Source: Bacillota bacterium | Lineage (GTDB): Bacteria; Bacillota; Clostridia; Lachnospirales; Lachnospiraceae | Direction: 5' to 3' | Assembly (NCBI GenBank): GCA_017861355.1 | Contig: JAGFXQ010000047.1 | Location: 1-14,231 of the forward strand | Length of the DNA stretch: 14,231 nucleotides | Shown: one piece after another, positions 1-6,769 of the stretch | Numbering within the stretch: the first letter of the stretch is position 1 | Layout: the number at the start of each line of letters is the position of its first letter | Made by a program: the position numbers and the translations under genes | The notes under the pieces: model-generated | Database searches by the model: none | Seen by the model: the letters and a program-made list of their open reading frames with translations, nothing else | What the model was told of the DNA's origin: nothing

Positions 1-516
1 GATATTATGAAGAAGAAACCGATATCTCCGAGTAAAGGTATGTTTGCTGACGGTCTGGCTTTGCAGATTGTATTTGAGGGCATCTTAATCGGCTCCCTGT
101 CTCTTTTGGCCTTTGTTATAGGCTTCCATTATTATGATACTCCCGGCTTCTTTCAGTCCCTACTGCCAGGTACCGGCGGTACCTCTGCTCCGGCGACTTA
201 TATTCCCTGGGTAGGCAGGACGATGGCCTTTGCCGTATTAAGCTTGTCAGAGCTCTTCCATTCCTTTAATATGAGAAGTGAGCATTCGCTGTCCGACATT
301 GGAATATTCAGCAACCCTAAGCTTGTGTATTCCTTTCTTATCTGTGTCTTTTTGCAGATTATCGTAATCACCGTGCCCTCTCTTGCCAAGGTATTCCAGG
401 TTGTTCCGCTTACCGCAAGACAATGGGCTATTACACTTTTACTCTCATTTGTACCAATCATCGCTGTTGAGCTCCAGAAAAAGATTAACTCCTGTCTAAA
501 TACATCGAAAAAGTAA
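1..516 (+). CDS. P-type cation-transporting ATPase, C-terminal part (partial, 5' end outside window)
   Basis: Only the last 171 residues are present; the frame is open to base 1, so the ATG at base 7 is internal. Seen: about four hydrophobic segments (roughly residues 19-45, 74-90, 106-128 and 141-157), as expected for the C-terminal transmembrane bundle (Cation_ATPase_C) of SERCA/PMR1-type pumps. The opening MKKKPISPSKGMF resembles the conserved basic MKRPPR.PKE stretch before that bundle. LSELFHSFNMRSEHSL at residues 80-97 matches the family's LSQLFHAFNVRSE motif, and its Glu84 sits where SERCA has a Ca2+ ligand. The family couples ATP hydrolysis to Ca2+ (or other cation) export across the membrane; the catalytic DKTGT and ATP-binding domains lie upstream of the window. 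No T-rich hairpin terminator follows. Family assignment is firm; the ion carried is inferred. Confidence 0.9.
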   Translation, partial: DIMKKKPISPSKGMFADGLALQIVFEGILIGSLSLLAFVIGFHYYDTPGFFQSLLPGTGGTSAPATYIPWVGRTMAFAVLSLSELFHSFNMRSEHSLSDIGIFSNPKLVYSFLICVFLQIIVITVPSLAKVFQVVPLTARQWAITLLLSFVPIIAVELQKKINSCLNTSKK

Positions 517-549
517 AACAAATAATTTATGCTAGTCCTATGCACCTAC

Positions 550-578
550 TTGAAATCACCGGTAATTCGTTATATAGT
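550..578 (+). promoter_or_regulatory. Sigma-A-type promoter for the small ORF / MBL-fold gene pair
   Basis: TTGAAA at 550-555, a 17-base spacer, and TATAGT at 573-578. The predicted transcript start near 585 leaves a short leader with a GGAG-type ribosome site just before the ATG at 600. Seen by eye; not tested. Confidence 0.6.
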
Positions 579-599
579 TAAGAGGATACGACGGAGAGC

Positions 600-851
600 A
601 TGCTTAGGCAACTTTCTATTGACCCGACTTATAGAAGAGGTACCAGTGTGGAGACCAAGAATTCCTTGAATACTACAAAGACGAAACCATATGATGAATC
701 TATGTGGGAACGCTGGGCAATGTATGATAATATGCCATATATATGGGATCCGGATCTGAATGTGGAGAAATCATTACGAAGCATCAGCGGTAATATTATC
801 AAATCATATCGCATCCAGATGGATGAACCGTTCGAAATAAAGCATGAATGA
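600..851 (+). CDS. Small hypothetical protein, 83 aa
   Basis: I do not recognise this protein. It is hydrophilic, without a signal peptide or membrane segment. The middle is rich in aromatic residues and prolines (MWERWAMYDNMPYIWDPD, about residues 35-52), and the rest is polar. It has no cysteine and no obvious metal or nucleotide motif. Support for a real gene: a good promoter at 550-578, a GGAGAG ribosome site directly before the ATG (tight spacing), and an 8-base overlap of its end with the start of the metallo-beta-lactamase-fold gene, an arrangement typical of translational coupling. It could be a small partner of that hydrolase, or a leader peptide. The antisense frame across it has no ribosome site. 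Function is unknown. Confidence 0.55.
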   Translation: MLRQLSIDPTYRRGTSVETKNSLNTTKTKPYDESMWERWAMYDNMPYIWDPDLNVEKSLRSISGNIIKSYRIQMDEPFEIKHE

Positions 852-1464
852 AAGCACAGAGGTGAAATTGTTGAATATAATTACTTTAGTACATAAAGTG
901 ACAAACAGCTACTTAATCGAGACTGACAACGGATGGCTTATGGTAGATTCCGGATGGCCGGATACCTTCGGGCAGCTATTGCAGATGTTGAACCAGAATA
1001 ATATTTCGATTAATGAAGTGAATTATCTGGTGGTAACCCATTTTCACCCCGATCATGCCGGTTTGGTACAAAACCTGAAGGATCTTGGAACCACATTGAT
1101 ATTACATCAATATCAGGTACCTTATATCAATAAATTGAATCTCTTATTTAAGAAGAATCCGAAGGCGAACTTTAAAGATATCACGCTAAACAACCATAAT
1201 GTGATGACGGAGTCCGAAAGTAGAGAATTTCTTCATTCCATCGGTATTGAAGGAGAGATTATCTCAACTCCCGGTCATAGTGACGATAGCATCAGCTTGA
1301 TTCTGGACCACTGCTGTGCCTTCGTCGGAGATCTTCCCGCTTATGCTGATATAGAAGCTTATAATGATATCGTGATTGAAGATAGTTGGGATGTAATTAA
1401 GAAGCTCCAGGTAAAGACTATTTATCCCGGACACGGCGATCCATATGAGTTACCTGTCTCGTAA
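844..1464 (+). CDS. Metallo-beta-lactamase-fold hydrolase, 206 aa
   Basis: Zinc-dependent hydrolase of the MBL superfamily, probably cytoplasmic (no signal peptide). The whole metal set is visible: THFHPDHAG (His66, His68, Asp70, His71), His145 in STPGHSDDS, Asp163 in FVGDLPAY and His197 in YPGHGDP. The core from about residue 11 to 200 has the usual order and spacing, and a full-length family member is about this size. The closest general types are glyoxalase-II-like and small uncharacterised MBL proteins; the substrate cannot be read from sequence. The ATG at 844 has no clear ribosome site and depends on coupling to the overlapping upstream gene. An alternative TTG start at 871 has AGAGGTG six bases upstream and would remove nine poorly conserved residues. 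A strong terminator follows at 1579-1608. Confidence 0.9.
   Translation: MNESTEVKLLNIITLVHKVTNSYLIETDNGWLMVDSGWPDTFGQLLQMLNQNNISINEVNYLVVTHFHPDHAGLVQNLKDLGTTLILHQYQVPYINKLNLLFKKNPKANFKDITLNNHNVMTESESREFLHSIGIEGEIISTPGHSDDSISLILDHCCAFVGDLPAYADIEAYNDIVIEDSWDVIKKLQVKTIYPGHGDPYELPVS
858..864 (+). promoter_or_regulatory. Ribosome site favouring an internal TTG start (871) of the MBL gene
   Basis: AGAGGTG lies six bases before TTG at 871-873, inside the annotated 5' end of the MBL-fold gene. The ATG at 844 lacks a comparable site. Either start keeps the complete MBL domain. Confidence 0.4.
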
Positions 1465-1578
1465 GCAGAATGTTAGATAAAAGCTTTATTTATTTTGTCA
1501 TAATCAGAAAAGAGTCTGAACGCACTTATAGAGTACTTGGTTATGCAGTAAAACGTAATTACTTACGATACAAATTTA

Positions 1579-1608
1579 GGGGTTTTCGCATCGGCGAAAA
1601 CCCCTTTT
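1579..1608 (+). terminator. Rho-independent terminator after the MBL-fold gene
   Basis: A perfect 11-bp stem (GGGGTTTTCGC at 1579-1589, GCGAAAACCCC at 1594-1604) with the 4-base loop ATCG, followed by TTTT and an AT-rich tail. On the - strand the tail is less T-rich, but the site lies between two convergent genes and may also serve enolase. Confidence 0.9.
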
Positions 1609-1655
1609 ATAATTTATAGCATATGAATTGATTGACTGCTATCTCTTGTCGTTAT

Positions 1656-2963
1656 TTAGAATACACGAAAAGCATCTTTTCCAAGATACCTTGCACTGCT
1701 TCCAAGCTCCTGCTCGATGCGTAATAACTGATTATATTTCGCTACGCGGTCTGTTCTTGAGGGTGCACCGGTCTTAATCTGACCTGCATTTGTAGCAACT
1801 GCGATATCCGCGAGAGTTACATCCTCAGTCTCACCGGAGCGGTGGGAAACTACTGCTGTCCAGCGGTTATTCTTCGCCATCTCAATGGCATCCAAAGTCT
1901 CTGTCAGAGAGCCAATCTGGTTAAACTTAATCAATACAGAATTCGATACCCCCTGAGTGATTCCATCCGTGATTCGATTGGTATTTGTAACGAATAAATC
2001 GTCACCAACCAATTGAATTCTCTTGCCAAGTCTCTCGGTTAAGAGCTTCCAGCCCTTCCAATCTTCTTCTGCCAGACCGTCTTCAAGAGAGATAACCGGA
2101 TATTTATTGCAGATTTCTTCCCAGAAATCCACCATTTCTTCTACAGTCTTATATTCACCGGCCTTCCAGAAAAGATAATCTCCCTTTCTGCCCGCCTTCT
2201 CAGCTTCGTCATACATCTCCGTTGCCGCTGCATCAATCGCTATATAGAAATCCTCTCCGGGGCGATAGCCGGCAGCTTCAATTGCTTTCACAATATAATC
2301 AAGTGCCTGAGTATCACTGCTAAACTTCGGAGCAAAACCTCCTTCATCGCCAACAGCGGTCACAAATCCGTCATTCTTCAACAGCTTCTTTAAGGTATGG
2401 AATACGGTAGCACTATGCTCCAGAGCTTCCGAGAAGCTCGATGCACCTACCGGCATAATCATAAATTCTTGAATATTTAAGCTGGAGTCTGCATGTTTTC
2501 CTCCATTGATGATATTCATCATCGGCACCGGAAGTGTCTTGGCATTCACACCGCCGAGATAACGGTAAAGAGGCAGATGCAGTGAGGTTGCTGCAGCCTT
2601 AGCTACTGCAAGGGATACACCAAGGATTGCATTTGCTCCGAGTTTTCCTTTGTTTGGTGTACCATCCAGAGCAATCATCTTAGCATCGATGTCTCCCTGA
2701 TCCAACGCATTCATTCCAACAATAGCAGAAGCAATTGCTCCGTTCACATTCTCTACTGCCTTTTTTACTCCGGTTCCAAGGTATCTGCTCTTATCTCCGT
2801 CTCTAAGTTCAACTGCCTCAAAAGCACCTGTAGATGCACCGGAGGGAACTGCTGCTCTTCCAACGCTTCCATCTGCTAAGACAACCTCCGCCTCCACAGT
2901 TGGATTTCCTCTAGAATCAAGAATCTCTCTTCCAATAATTTTTTCAATCACCATATTTTTCAT
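1656..2963 (-). CDS. eno: Enolase (phosphopyruvate hydratase)
   Basis: Glycolytic enzyme converting 2-phosphoglycerate to phosphoenolpyruvate in the cytoplasm; the family is Mg2+-dependent. At 435 residues it has normal length. Visible active-site elements: His157 in NGGKHADSS, Glu207 in GDEGGFAP, Mg2+ ligands Asp244, Glu294 (ISLEDGLAEEDW) and Asp321, catalytic Lys346 in VLIKFNQIGS, SHRSGETED at 373-381, and Lys397. The N-terminal REILDSRGNPTVE and SGASTGAFEA are typical. An AAGGATGG ribosome site precedes the start; a second ATG three codons in (2954, MVIEK) has a more usual spacing and may be the real start. It appears to be a single-gene unit, transcribed away from the M32 peptidase; I found no convincing promoter for it by eye in the AT-rich upstream region. 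The call is essentially certain. Confidence 0.98.
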   Translation of the reverse strand: MKNMVIEKIIGREILDSRGNPTVEAEVVLADGSVGRAAVPSGASTGAFEAVELRDGDKSRYLGTGVKKAVENVNGAIASAIVGMNALDQGDIDAKMIALDGTPNKGKLGANAILGVSLAVAKAAATSLHLPLYRYLGGVNAKTLPVPMMNIINGGKHADSSLNIQEFMIMPVGASSFSEALEHSATVFHTLKKLLKNDGFVTAVGDEGGFAPKFSSDTQALDYIVKAIEAAGYRPGEDFYIAIDAAATEMYDEAEKAGRKGDYLFWKAGEYKTVEEMVDFWEEICNKYPVISLEDGLAEEDWKGWKLLTERLGKRIQLVGDDLFVTNTNRITDGITQGVSNSVLIKFNQIGSLTETLDAIEMAKNNRWTAVVSHRSGETEDVTLADIAVATNAGQIKTGAPSRTDRVAKYNQLLRIEQELGSSARYLGKDAFRVF

Positions 2964-3130
2964 TGTTATTCCATCCTTTCCGACTTTTATTTATTCTATG
3001 ACATTCTATTTTATTATTTACTTATCTATAGAAACTATTCCTCTGATAAAAGTACCTTATAATGTATCAAGTTATACTTTGTATAGTTATTGTACTTTAA
3101 CTCAAGTATAACAATAAGACATTGAAATTC

Positions 3131-3146
3131 TGTGATTTGAATCACA
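3131..3146. promoter_or_regulatory. Perfect palindrome resembling a Crp/Fnr-family operator
   Basis: TGTGATTTGAATCACA: 7-base arms with a 2-base centre, containing TGTGA-N6-TCACA, the half-site arrangement recognised by Crp-type regulators. It lies 9 bases upstream of a + strand TATAAT at 3155-3160, covering the place of a -35 box, and about 170 bases upstream of eno on the other strand. The palindrome is seen; regulator and target are inferred. Confidence 0.45.
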
Positions 3147-3213
3147 TCTATCGGTATAATATAGTAACTATTCCTTATTTTACCTCAAATGCAAATTTTG
3201 GGCAAGTATTCGA

Positions 3214-3242
3214 TTGTTATACCGGGCAAAAATTGATATACT
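3214..3242 (+). promoter_or_regulatory. Sigma-A-type promoter for the M32 carboxypeptidase
   Basis: TTGTTA at 3214-3219, a 17-base spacer, TATACT at 3237-3242. A start near 3249 would give a leader of about 130 bases. Confidence 0.65.
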
Positions 3243-3316
3243 ATCTAAAGAATGTATGAATTCTGAGCATAACAGGAGAAGCGAACGAGTAAAAGAAGAA
3301 GCGCTTTCACAAAGCA

Positions 3317-3332
3317 AATTGTCTTGACAATT
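3317..3332. repeat. Inverted repeat in the peptidase leader
   Basis: AATTGTC, TT, GACAATT: 7-base arms (3317-3323 and 3326-3332). It contains TTGACA but no -10 box follows at a suitable distance, so it is more likely an operator or RNA stem than a promoter. Confidence 0.45.
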
Positions 3333-3349
3333 CACTTTTGTTTGTTTGT

Positions 3350-3364
3350 GCCGCCGTTGGCGGC
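3350..3364 (+). repeat. GC-rich hairpin just upstream of the peptidase ribosome site
   Basis: GCCGCC, loop GTT, GGCGGC: a 6-bp all-GC stem ending five bases before the GGAGG at 3370, in otherwise AT-rich leader DNA. It could limit or stabilise ribosome access. There is no T-tract, so it is not a terminator. Confidence 0.5.
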
Positions 3365-3369
3365 GGAAT

Positions 3370-3374
3370 GGAGG
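3370..3374 (+). promoter_or_regulatory. Ribosome site fixing the M32 peptidase start at 3380
   Basis: GGAGG five bases before ATG at 3380. The same frame stays open back to an ATG at 3338, but those 14 codons read through the GC-rich hairpin and lack a ribosome site. Confidence 0.85.
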
Positions 3375-3379
3375 TAAAT

Positions 3380-4885
3380 ATGAGTAAAACTTTTGAGAAA
3401 TTACAGCCCTTATTAGAAAAATCTATGGCATTGCAGACAGCACGTAATCTATTCGAGTGGGATGATCAGACCAGTGCACCTTTCGAAGCTGCTGAGTATA
3501 CTTCAAAAGTGATTGGTATTCTATCCGATGAATATATGAAAAGCATGATTAACGATGATGTTCGCAAGCTTCTGAAAAAGTTGCAGGAGGAGAAAGAGCA
3601 GGAGGAATTAACTTCGACGCAAAAAGCAATTGTCAAAGAATTAGCCAAGACTTATGAACAGCTTGAGAGCATTCCCCCCGAAGAATATCGTGAATTTAAC
3701 GAATATGCCTCCATCGCGAACCGCAAGTGGTCCAAAGCCAAGAAAGATAATAAATATGAGGATTATGCCCCTTATCTGAAGAAGATTATTGAATATAAGA
3801 AGAAGTTCGCCGGTTATCGTGTAAGGAATAATAAGAATCCTTACGAGGTTCTTCTCGGGGATTACGATGAATGCTTTATGATTAAGGAGCTGGATATATT
3901 CTTTGAGAAAGTAAAGAATGAGATCATCCCTCTACTGAAGGATGTCGCAAAGAAAGCAGAAACCATTGATAAGAACTATAATTATTTATCTTATGATGTT
4001 GCAAAGCAGAAGGAATTCTGCCGATTTCTCGCGGGTTATGTAGGGTTTGATTTTAACCGTGGTGTAATCGCAGAAAGTGCTCATCCTTTTACCATGCAGC
4101 TTCATAATCATGACGTTAGAATCACTGACCGATACCTGGAGAATAATCTGGAGAGTGCTATGTTCTCTATCATCCATGAGAGCGGTCATGCCATCTATGA
4201 GATGAATATTGAAGATGCAATTACGCAAACCTTGGTCGGCGGTGGTGCTTCCATGGGAATGCATGAATCCCAGTCCCGTTTCTATGAGAACGTTCTGGGA
4301 AGAAGTGTAGAGTTCTGGGAGCCAATCTATGATAAACTGGTAAGTACTTATCCTGAGAATCTTACCGGTATCACTTTGGATCACTTTATCAAAGGAATTA
4401 ATAAGGCTGCACCTAATCTGATCCGAACGGAAGCAGATGAACTCTCCTACTGTATCCACATCATTATCCGTTATGAGGTCGAGAAAATGATCTTTAATGA
4501 TGAGGTTGACATTGAAGAGCTTCCGAAGGTATGGAATCAGAAATATCAGGAATATATGGGAATCACCCCTACCACAGATGCAGAGGGAATCCTGCAGGAT
4601 ACCCATTGGTCCTACGGTGAATTCGGATATTTCCCGTCCTATGCCATCGGTACAGCGGTTGCCTCCCAGATATTTGCCTGCATGAAGGAAAAGATGCCGG
4701 TTGATCAATACCTGAAGGAAGGTAACTTAACCCCCATCCGCGAATTTTTAAGAGATAATATCCACAAATATGGTGCAGTTAAGAACACAAATCAGATTCT
4801 GAAGGATGTATGCGGTGAAGAGTTCAATGCCGATTATTACGTCGCATACCTTAAAGAAAAGTACGAAAAATTATACAATTTATAA
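3380..4885 (+). CDS. M32-family metallocarboxypeptidase (carboxypeptidase Taq type), 501 aa
   Basis: Zinc carboxypeptidase that removes C-terminal residues from peptides; probably cytoplasmic, with no signal peptide. Its length of 501 residues matches the family (about 500). Seen: the HEXXH zinc site HESGH at 266-270, the third ligand Glu296 in MHESQSRFYEN, the family-typical IRTEADELSY (348-357), and the conserved C-terminal DTHWSYGEFGYFPSYAIG (407-424). The N-terminal third is helical and charged, as usual for the lid region. The ATG at 3380 is chosen because of the GGAGG ribosome site; an upstream in-frame ATG at 3338 would add 14 unsupported residues. It is a single-gene unit with its own promoter at 3214-3242 and a structured leader. 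No T-tract terminator was found after it, only a GC-rich hairpin at 4914-4943. A likely role is peptide recycling. Confidence 0.96.
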   Translation: MSKTFEKLQPLLEKSMALQTARNLFEWDDQTSAPFEAAEYTSKVIGILSDEYMKSMINDDVRKLLKKLQEEKEQEELTSTQKAIVKELAKTYEQLESIPPEEYREFNEYASIANRKWSKAKKDNKYEDYAPYLKKIIEYKKKFAGYRVRNNKNPYEVLLGDYDECFMIKELDIFFEKVKNEIIPLLKDVAKKAETIDKNYNYLSYDVAKQKEFCRFLAGYVGFDFNRGVIAESAHPFTMQLHNHDVRITDRYLENNLESAMFSIIHESGHAIYEMNIEDAITQTLVGGGASMGMHESQSRFYENVLGRSVEFWEPIYDKLVSTYPENLTGITLDHFIKGINKAAPNLIRTEADELSYCIHIIIRYEVEKMIFNDEVDIEELPKVWNQKYQEYMGITPTTDAEGILQDTHWSYGEFGYFPSYAIGTAVASQIFACMKEKMPVDQYLKEGNLTPIREFLRDNIHKYGAVKNTNQILKDVCGEEFNADYYVAYLKEKYEKLYNL

Positions 4886-4913
4886 TCTCACACTCCATTA
4901 TCCTCTGAGTAGA

Positions 4914-4943
4914 CCTGCTGCACTCTCCCAGCTGTGCAGCCGG
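4914..4943 (+). repeat. GC-rich hairpin downstream of the M32 peptidase
   Basis: GCTGCAC (4917-4923) pairs with GTGCAGC (4934-4940) across a 10-base loop; one mismatch further out, CC pairs with GG. No T-tract follows, so termination is uncertain. It may be a processing or 3'-stabilising structure. Confidence 0.45.
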
Positions 4944-5054
4944 GAAAGTCCATCCCAGCTTGAATGAATAATGTATATTAATACTTATATCAAGCAATAA
5001 TTGTTGTATTTATGAATTAATTAAGAGATTTTATGCATATTTATAAATTTTATA

Positions 5055-5083
5055 TTGCATTCCTAACCAAAAAGATGTAATAT
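5055..5083 (+). promoter_or_regulatory. Sigma-A-type promoter for argH
   Basis: TTGCAT at 5055-5060, a 17-base spacer, TAATAT at 5078-5083, preceded by AT-rich DNA that could act as an UP element. The predicted start is near 5090. Confidence 0.6.
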
Positions 5084-5104
5084 AGTAGAAATATTTCGTA
5101 CCGG

Positions 5105-5132
5105 CTCATCGCTAGTCAATTCTACCGATGAG
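5105..5132 (+). repeat. Inverted repeat in the argH leader
   Basis: CTCATCG (5105-5111) and CGATGAG (5126-5132) form a perfect 7-bp stem with a 14-base loop, ending 14 bases before the ribosome site. It could be an operator or a leader hairpin affecting argH expression. Confidence 0.4.
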
Positions 5133-5146
5133 TTCAGGAACATTTT

Positions 5147-5151
5147 GGAGG
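5147..5151 (+). promoter_or_regulatory. Ribosome site fixing the argH start at 5157
   Basis: GGAGG five bases before ATG at 5157. A TTG at 5145 in the same frame overlaps this ribosome site and cannot be the true start. Confidence 0.85.
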
Positions 5152-5156
5152 CAAAT

Positions 5157-6530
5157 ATGAAGCTATGGGGCGGACGTTTTACGAAAGAAACGAATCAATT
5201 AGTTCATAATTTTAATGCTTCGATCTCCTTTGATCAGAAATTTTTCCAGCAGGATATCGAAGGCAGTATAGCACATGTAACAATGTTAGCAAAACAAGGG
5301 ATTCTATCCGAGCCGGAGAAGGATCAAATCATCAGCGGTTTATCCGGAATCATGGCAGATCTACAGGATGGAAGTCTGGAAATTGACGGCGAGCATGAGG
5401 ATATTCACAGCTTTGTAGAAGCTCACCTGATTGAGCGGATCGGTGATGCAGGCAAGAAGCTGCATACCGGACGAAGTCGTAATGATCAGGTAGCTTTGGA
5501 TATGAAGTTGTATACCAGAGATGAGATTGAAGTTATCGATGAGCTAGTGAAGGAACTCATGATTACTCTTCATAATATCATGAAGAATCATACAGAGACC
5601 TTTATGCCGGGCTTTACTCATCTGCAGAAGGCGCAGCCTGTAACACTGGCACATCATATAGGAGCATATTTTGAGATGTTTAAGCGCGATCGCAGCCGCC
5701 TCAGTGATATTGCAAAGCGAATGAACTTATCACCGATTGGCTCCGGTGCTCTTGCCGGAACTACTTATCCTCTGGATCGTGACTATACCGCTGCTCTCCT
5801 GGGCTTTGACGGACCAACCTTGAACAGTATGGACAGTGTATCTGATCGGGATTATCTGATTGAATTACTTAGTGCAATCTCAACCATTATGATGCATTTA
5901 AGCCGCTTCAGCGAGGAGATTATCATCTGGAATACCAATGAGTATCGCTTTGTCGAATTGGATGACGCTTATTCCACCGGTTCCAGCATTATGCCCCAGA
6001 AGAAGAACCCGGATATTGCAGAATTAATCCGTGGTAAAACCGGTCGCGTCTATGGCGCTCTGGTGTCACTACTTACCGTGATGAAAGGACTCCCTTTAGC
6101 TTATAATAAGGACATGCAGGAGGATAAGGAATTCACCTTTGATGCGATCGACACAGTAAAAGGCTGCCTTGCTTTATTCAATGGTATGATATCAACGATA
6201 AGATTCAATGAGGAAAGTATGGCTTCCAGTGCCAAGAACGGATTCACAAACGCTACGGATGCAGCTGATTATCTTGTAAATAAAGGGGTTCCCTTCCGTG
6301 ACGCTCATGGAATAGTCGGTGAACTGGTACTCTATTGTATCGATAAGGATATCGCACTGGAGCAGATGAGTCTGGAGGAATTCCAGCAGATCAGTCCTGT
6401 ATTCGATACAGATATCTATGATGCCATCAGTCTTACCACCTGTGTTAATAAGCGCAACACCATAGGAGCTCCCGGTAAGGAAGCCATGGCCAAGGTGATC
6501 GCCTTGAACGAGGAATATCTCAGCATTTAG
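5157..6530 (+). CDS. argH: Argininosuccinate lyase
   Basis: Last step of arginine biosynthesis: argininosuccinate to arginine plus fumarate, in the cytoplasm; the family acts as a homotetramer. The 457 residues are the usual length. Seen: N-terminal MKLWGGRF, HTGRSRND at 103-110, GFTHLQKAQPVTLAHH at 152-167 with the catalytic His155, and the superfamily signature GSSIMPQKKNPDIAELIRGK at 275-294, including the flexible-loop serines Ser276-Ser277. The C-terminal NTIGAPG is also typical. It has its own promoter at 5055-5083 and a leader inverted repeat. No argG or other arginine gene is in the window, so it is either a stand-alone argH or regulated separately from the rest of the pathway. A long hairpin terminator follows at 6644-6706. 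Confidence 0.98.
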   Translation: MKLWGGRFTKETNQLVHNFNASISFDQKFFQQDIEGSIAHVTMLAKQGILSEPEKDQIISGLSGIMADLQDGSLEIDGEHEDIHSFVEAHLIERIGDAGKKLHTGRSRNDQVALDMKLYTRDEIEVIDELVKELMITLHNIMKNHTETFMPGFTHLQKAQPVTLAHHIGAYFEMFKRDRSRLSDIAKRMNLSPIGSGALAGTTYPLDRDYTAALLGFDGPTLNSMDSVSDRDYLIELLSAISTIMMHLSRFSEEIIIWNTNEYRFVELDDAYSTGSSIMPQKKNPDIAELIRGKTGRVYGALVSLLTVMKGLPLAYNKDMQEDKEFTFDAIDTVKGCLALFNGMISTIRFNEESMASSAKNGFTNATDAADYLVNKGVPFRDAHGIVGELVLYCIDKDIALEQMSLEEFQQISPVFDTDIYDAISLTTCVNKRNTIGAPGKEAMAKVIALNEEYLSI

Positions 6531-6643
6531 TCTGGATTATCATACGAACATCAACATTCGTTTATAAAAGAAAGCATGCTGTATGTGTATCTATAGTAAG
6601 GTACAAGATGAAACGATAAATGTTTCACTTGTCATGAATAATA

Positions 6644-6706
6644 AAGACTCAGGCAAGCAAGTGCAAAGAGCTATCCTCTTGGAGCATCTGCTTAGACCTG
6701 AGTCTT
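6644..6706. terminator. Long bipartite hairpin, bidirectional terminator between argH and the DUF1648 gene
   Basis: Outer stem of 10 perfect pairs (AAGACTCAGG 6644-6653, CCTGAGTCTT 6697-6706). The 43-base interior pairs further: AAGCA (6655-6659) with TGCTT (6689-6693), GTGC (6661-6664) with GCAT (6684-6687, one G-T pair), and AAGAG (6666-6670) with CTCTT (6676-6680), leaving a 5-base tip. T-rich sequence follows on both strands. It lies between convergent genes. Confidence 0.75.
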
Positions 6707-6769
6707 CTTTATTTCTTGCAAGTTATAATAACTGCTTCCTCATGTTCACCATAATACCGGTGTTATTTG

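Larger units (their letters stand above)
2964..3379. other. 416-base non-coding region between divergent eno and M32 peptidase genes
   Basis: AT-rich with stop codons in all frames and no credible gene. It holds a 16-base palindrome (3131-3146), an isolated TATAAT (3155-3160), a good + strand promoter (3214-3242), and a roughly 130-base leader with two inverted repeats before the peptidase start. The eno promoter must lie here, but no good -35/-10 pair stands out on the - strand. Confidence 0.8.

Noticed and set aside
3324..3329. TTGACA as a second promoter for the M32 peptidase
   Set aside because: No -10-like hexamer lies 16-18 bases downstream; the hexamer is part of an inverted repeat.
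3338..3379. Fourteen-codon N-terminal extension of the M32 peptidase
   Set aside because: It has no ribosome site, reads through the all-GC hairpin, and the family's N-terminus fits the ATG at 3380 with its GGAGG.
3986..4708. 240-codon antisense open frame within the M32 peptidase gene
   Set aside because: It lies wholly inside a clear, conserved gene, with no promoter or ribosome site of note and no recognisable domain.
4914..4943. Rho-independent terminator after the M32 peptidase
   Set aside because: The hairpin is GC-rich but no T-tract follows it, so I list it only as a hairpin.
5145..5156. TTG start four codons upstream of argH
   Set aside because: The TTG overlaps the ribosome site; ATG at 5157 gives the family-typical MKLWGGRF start.
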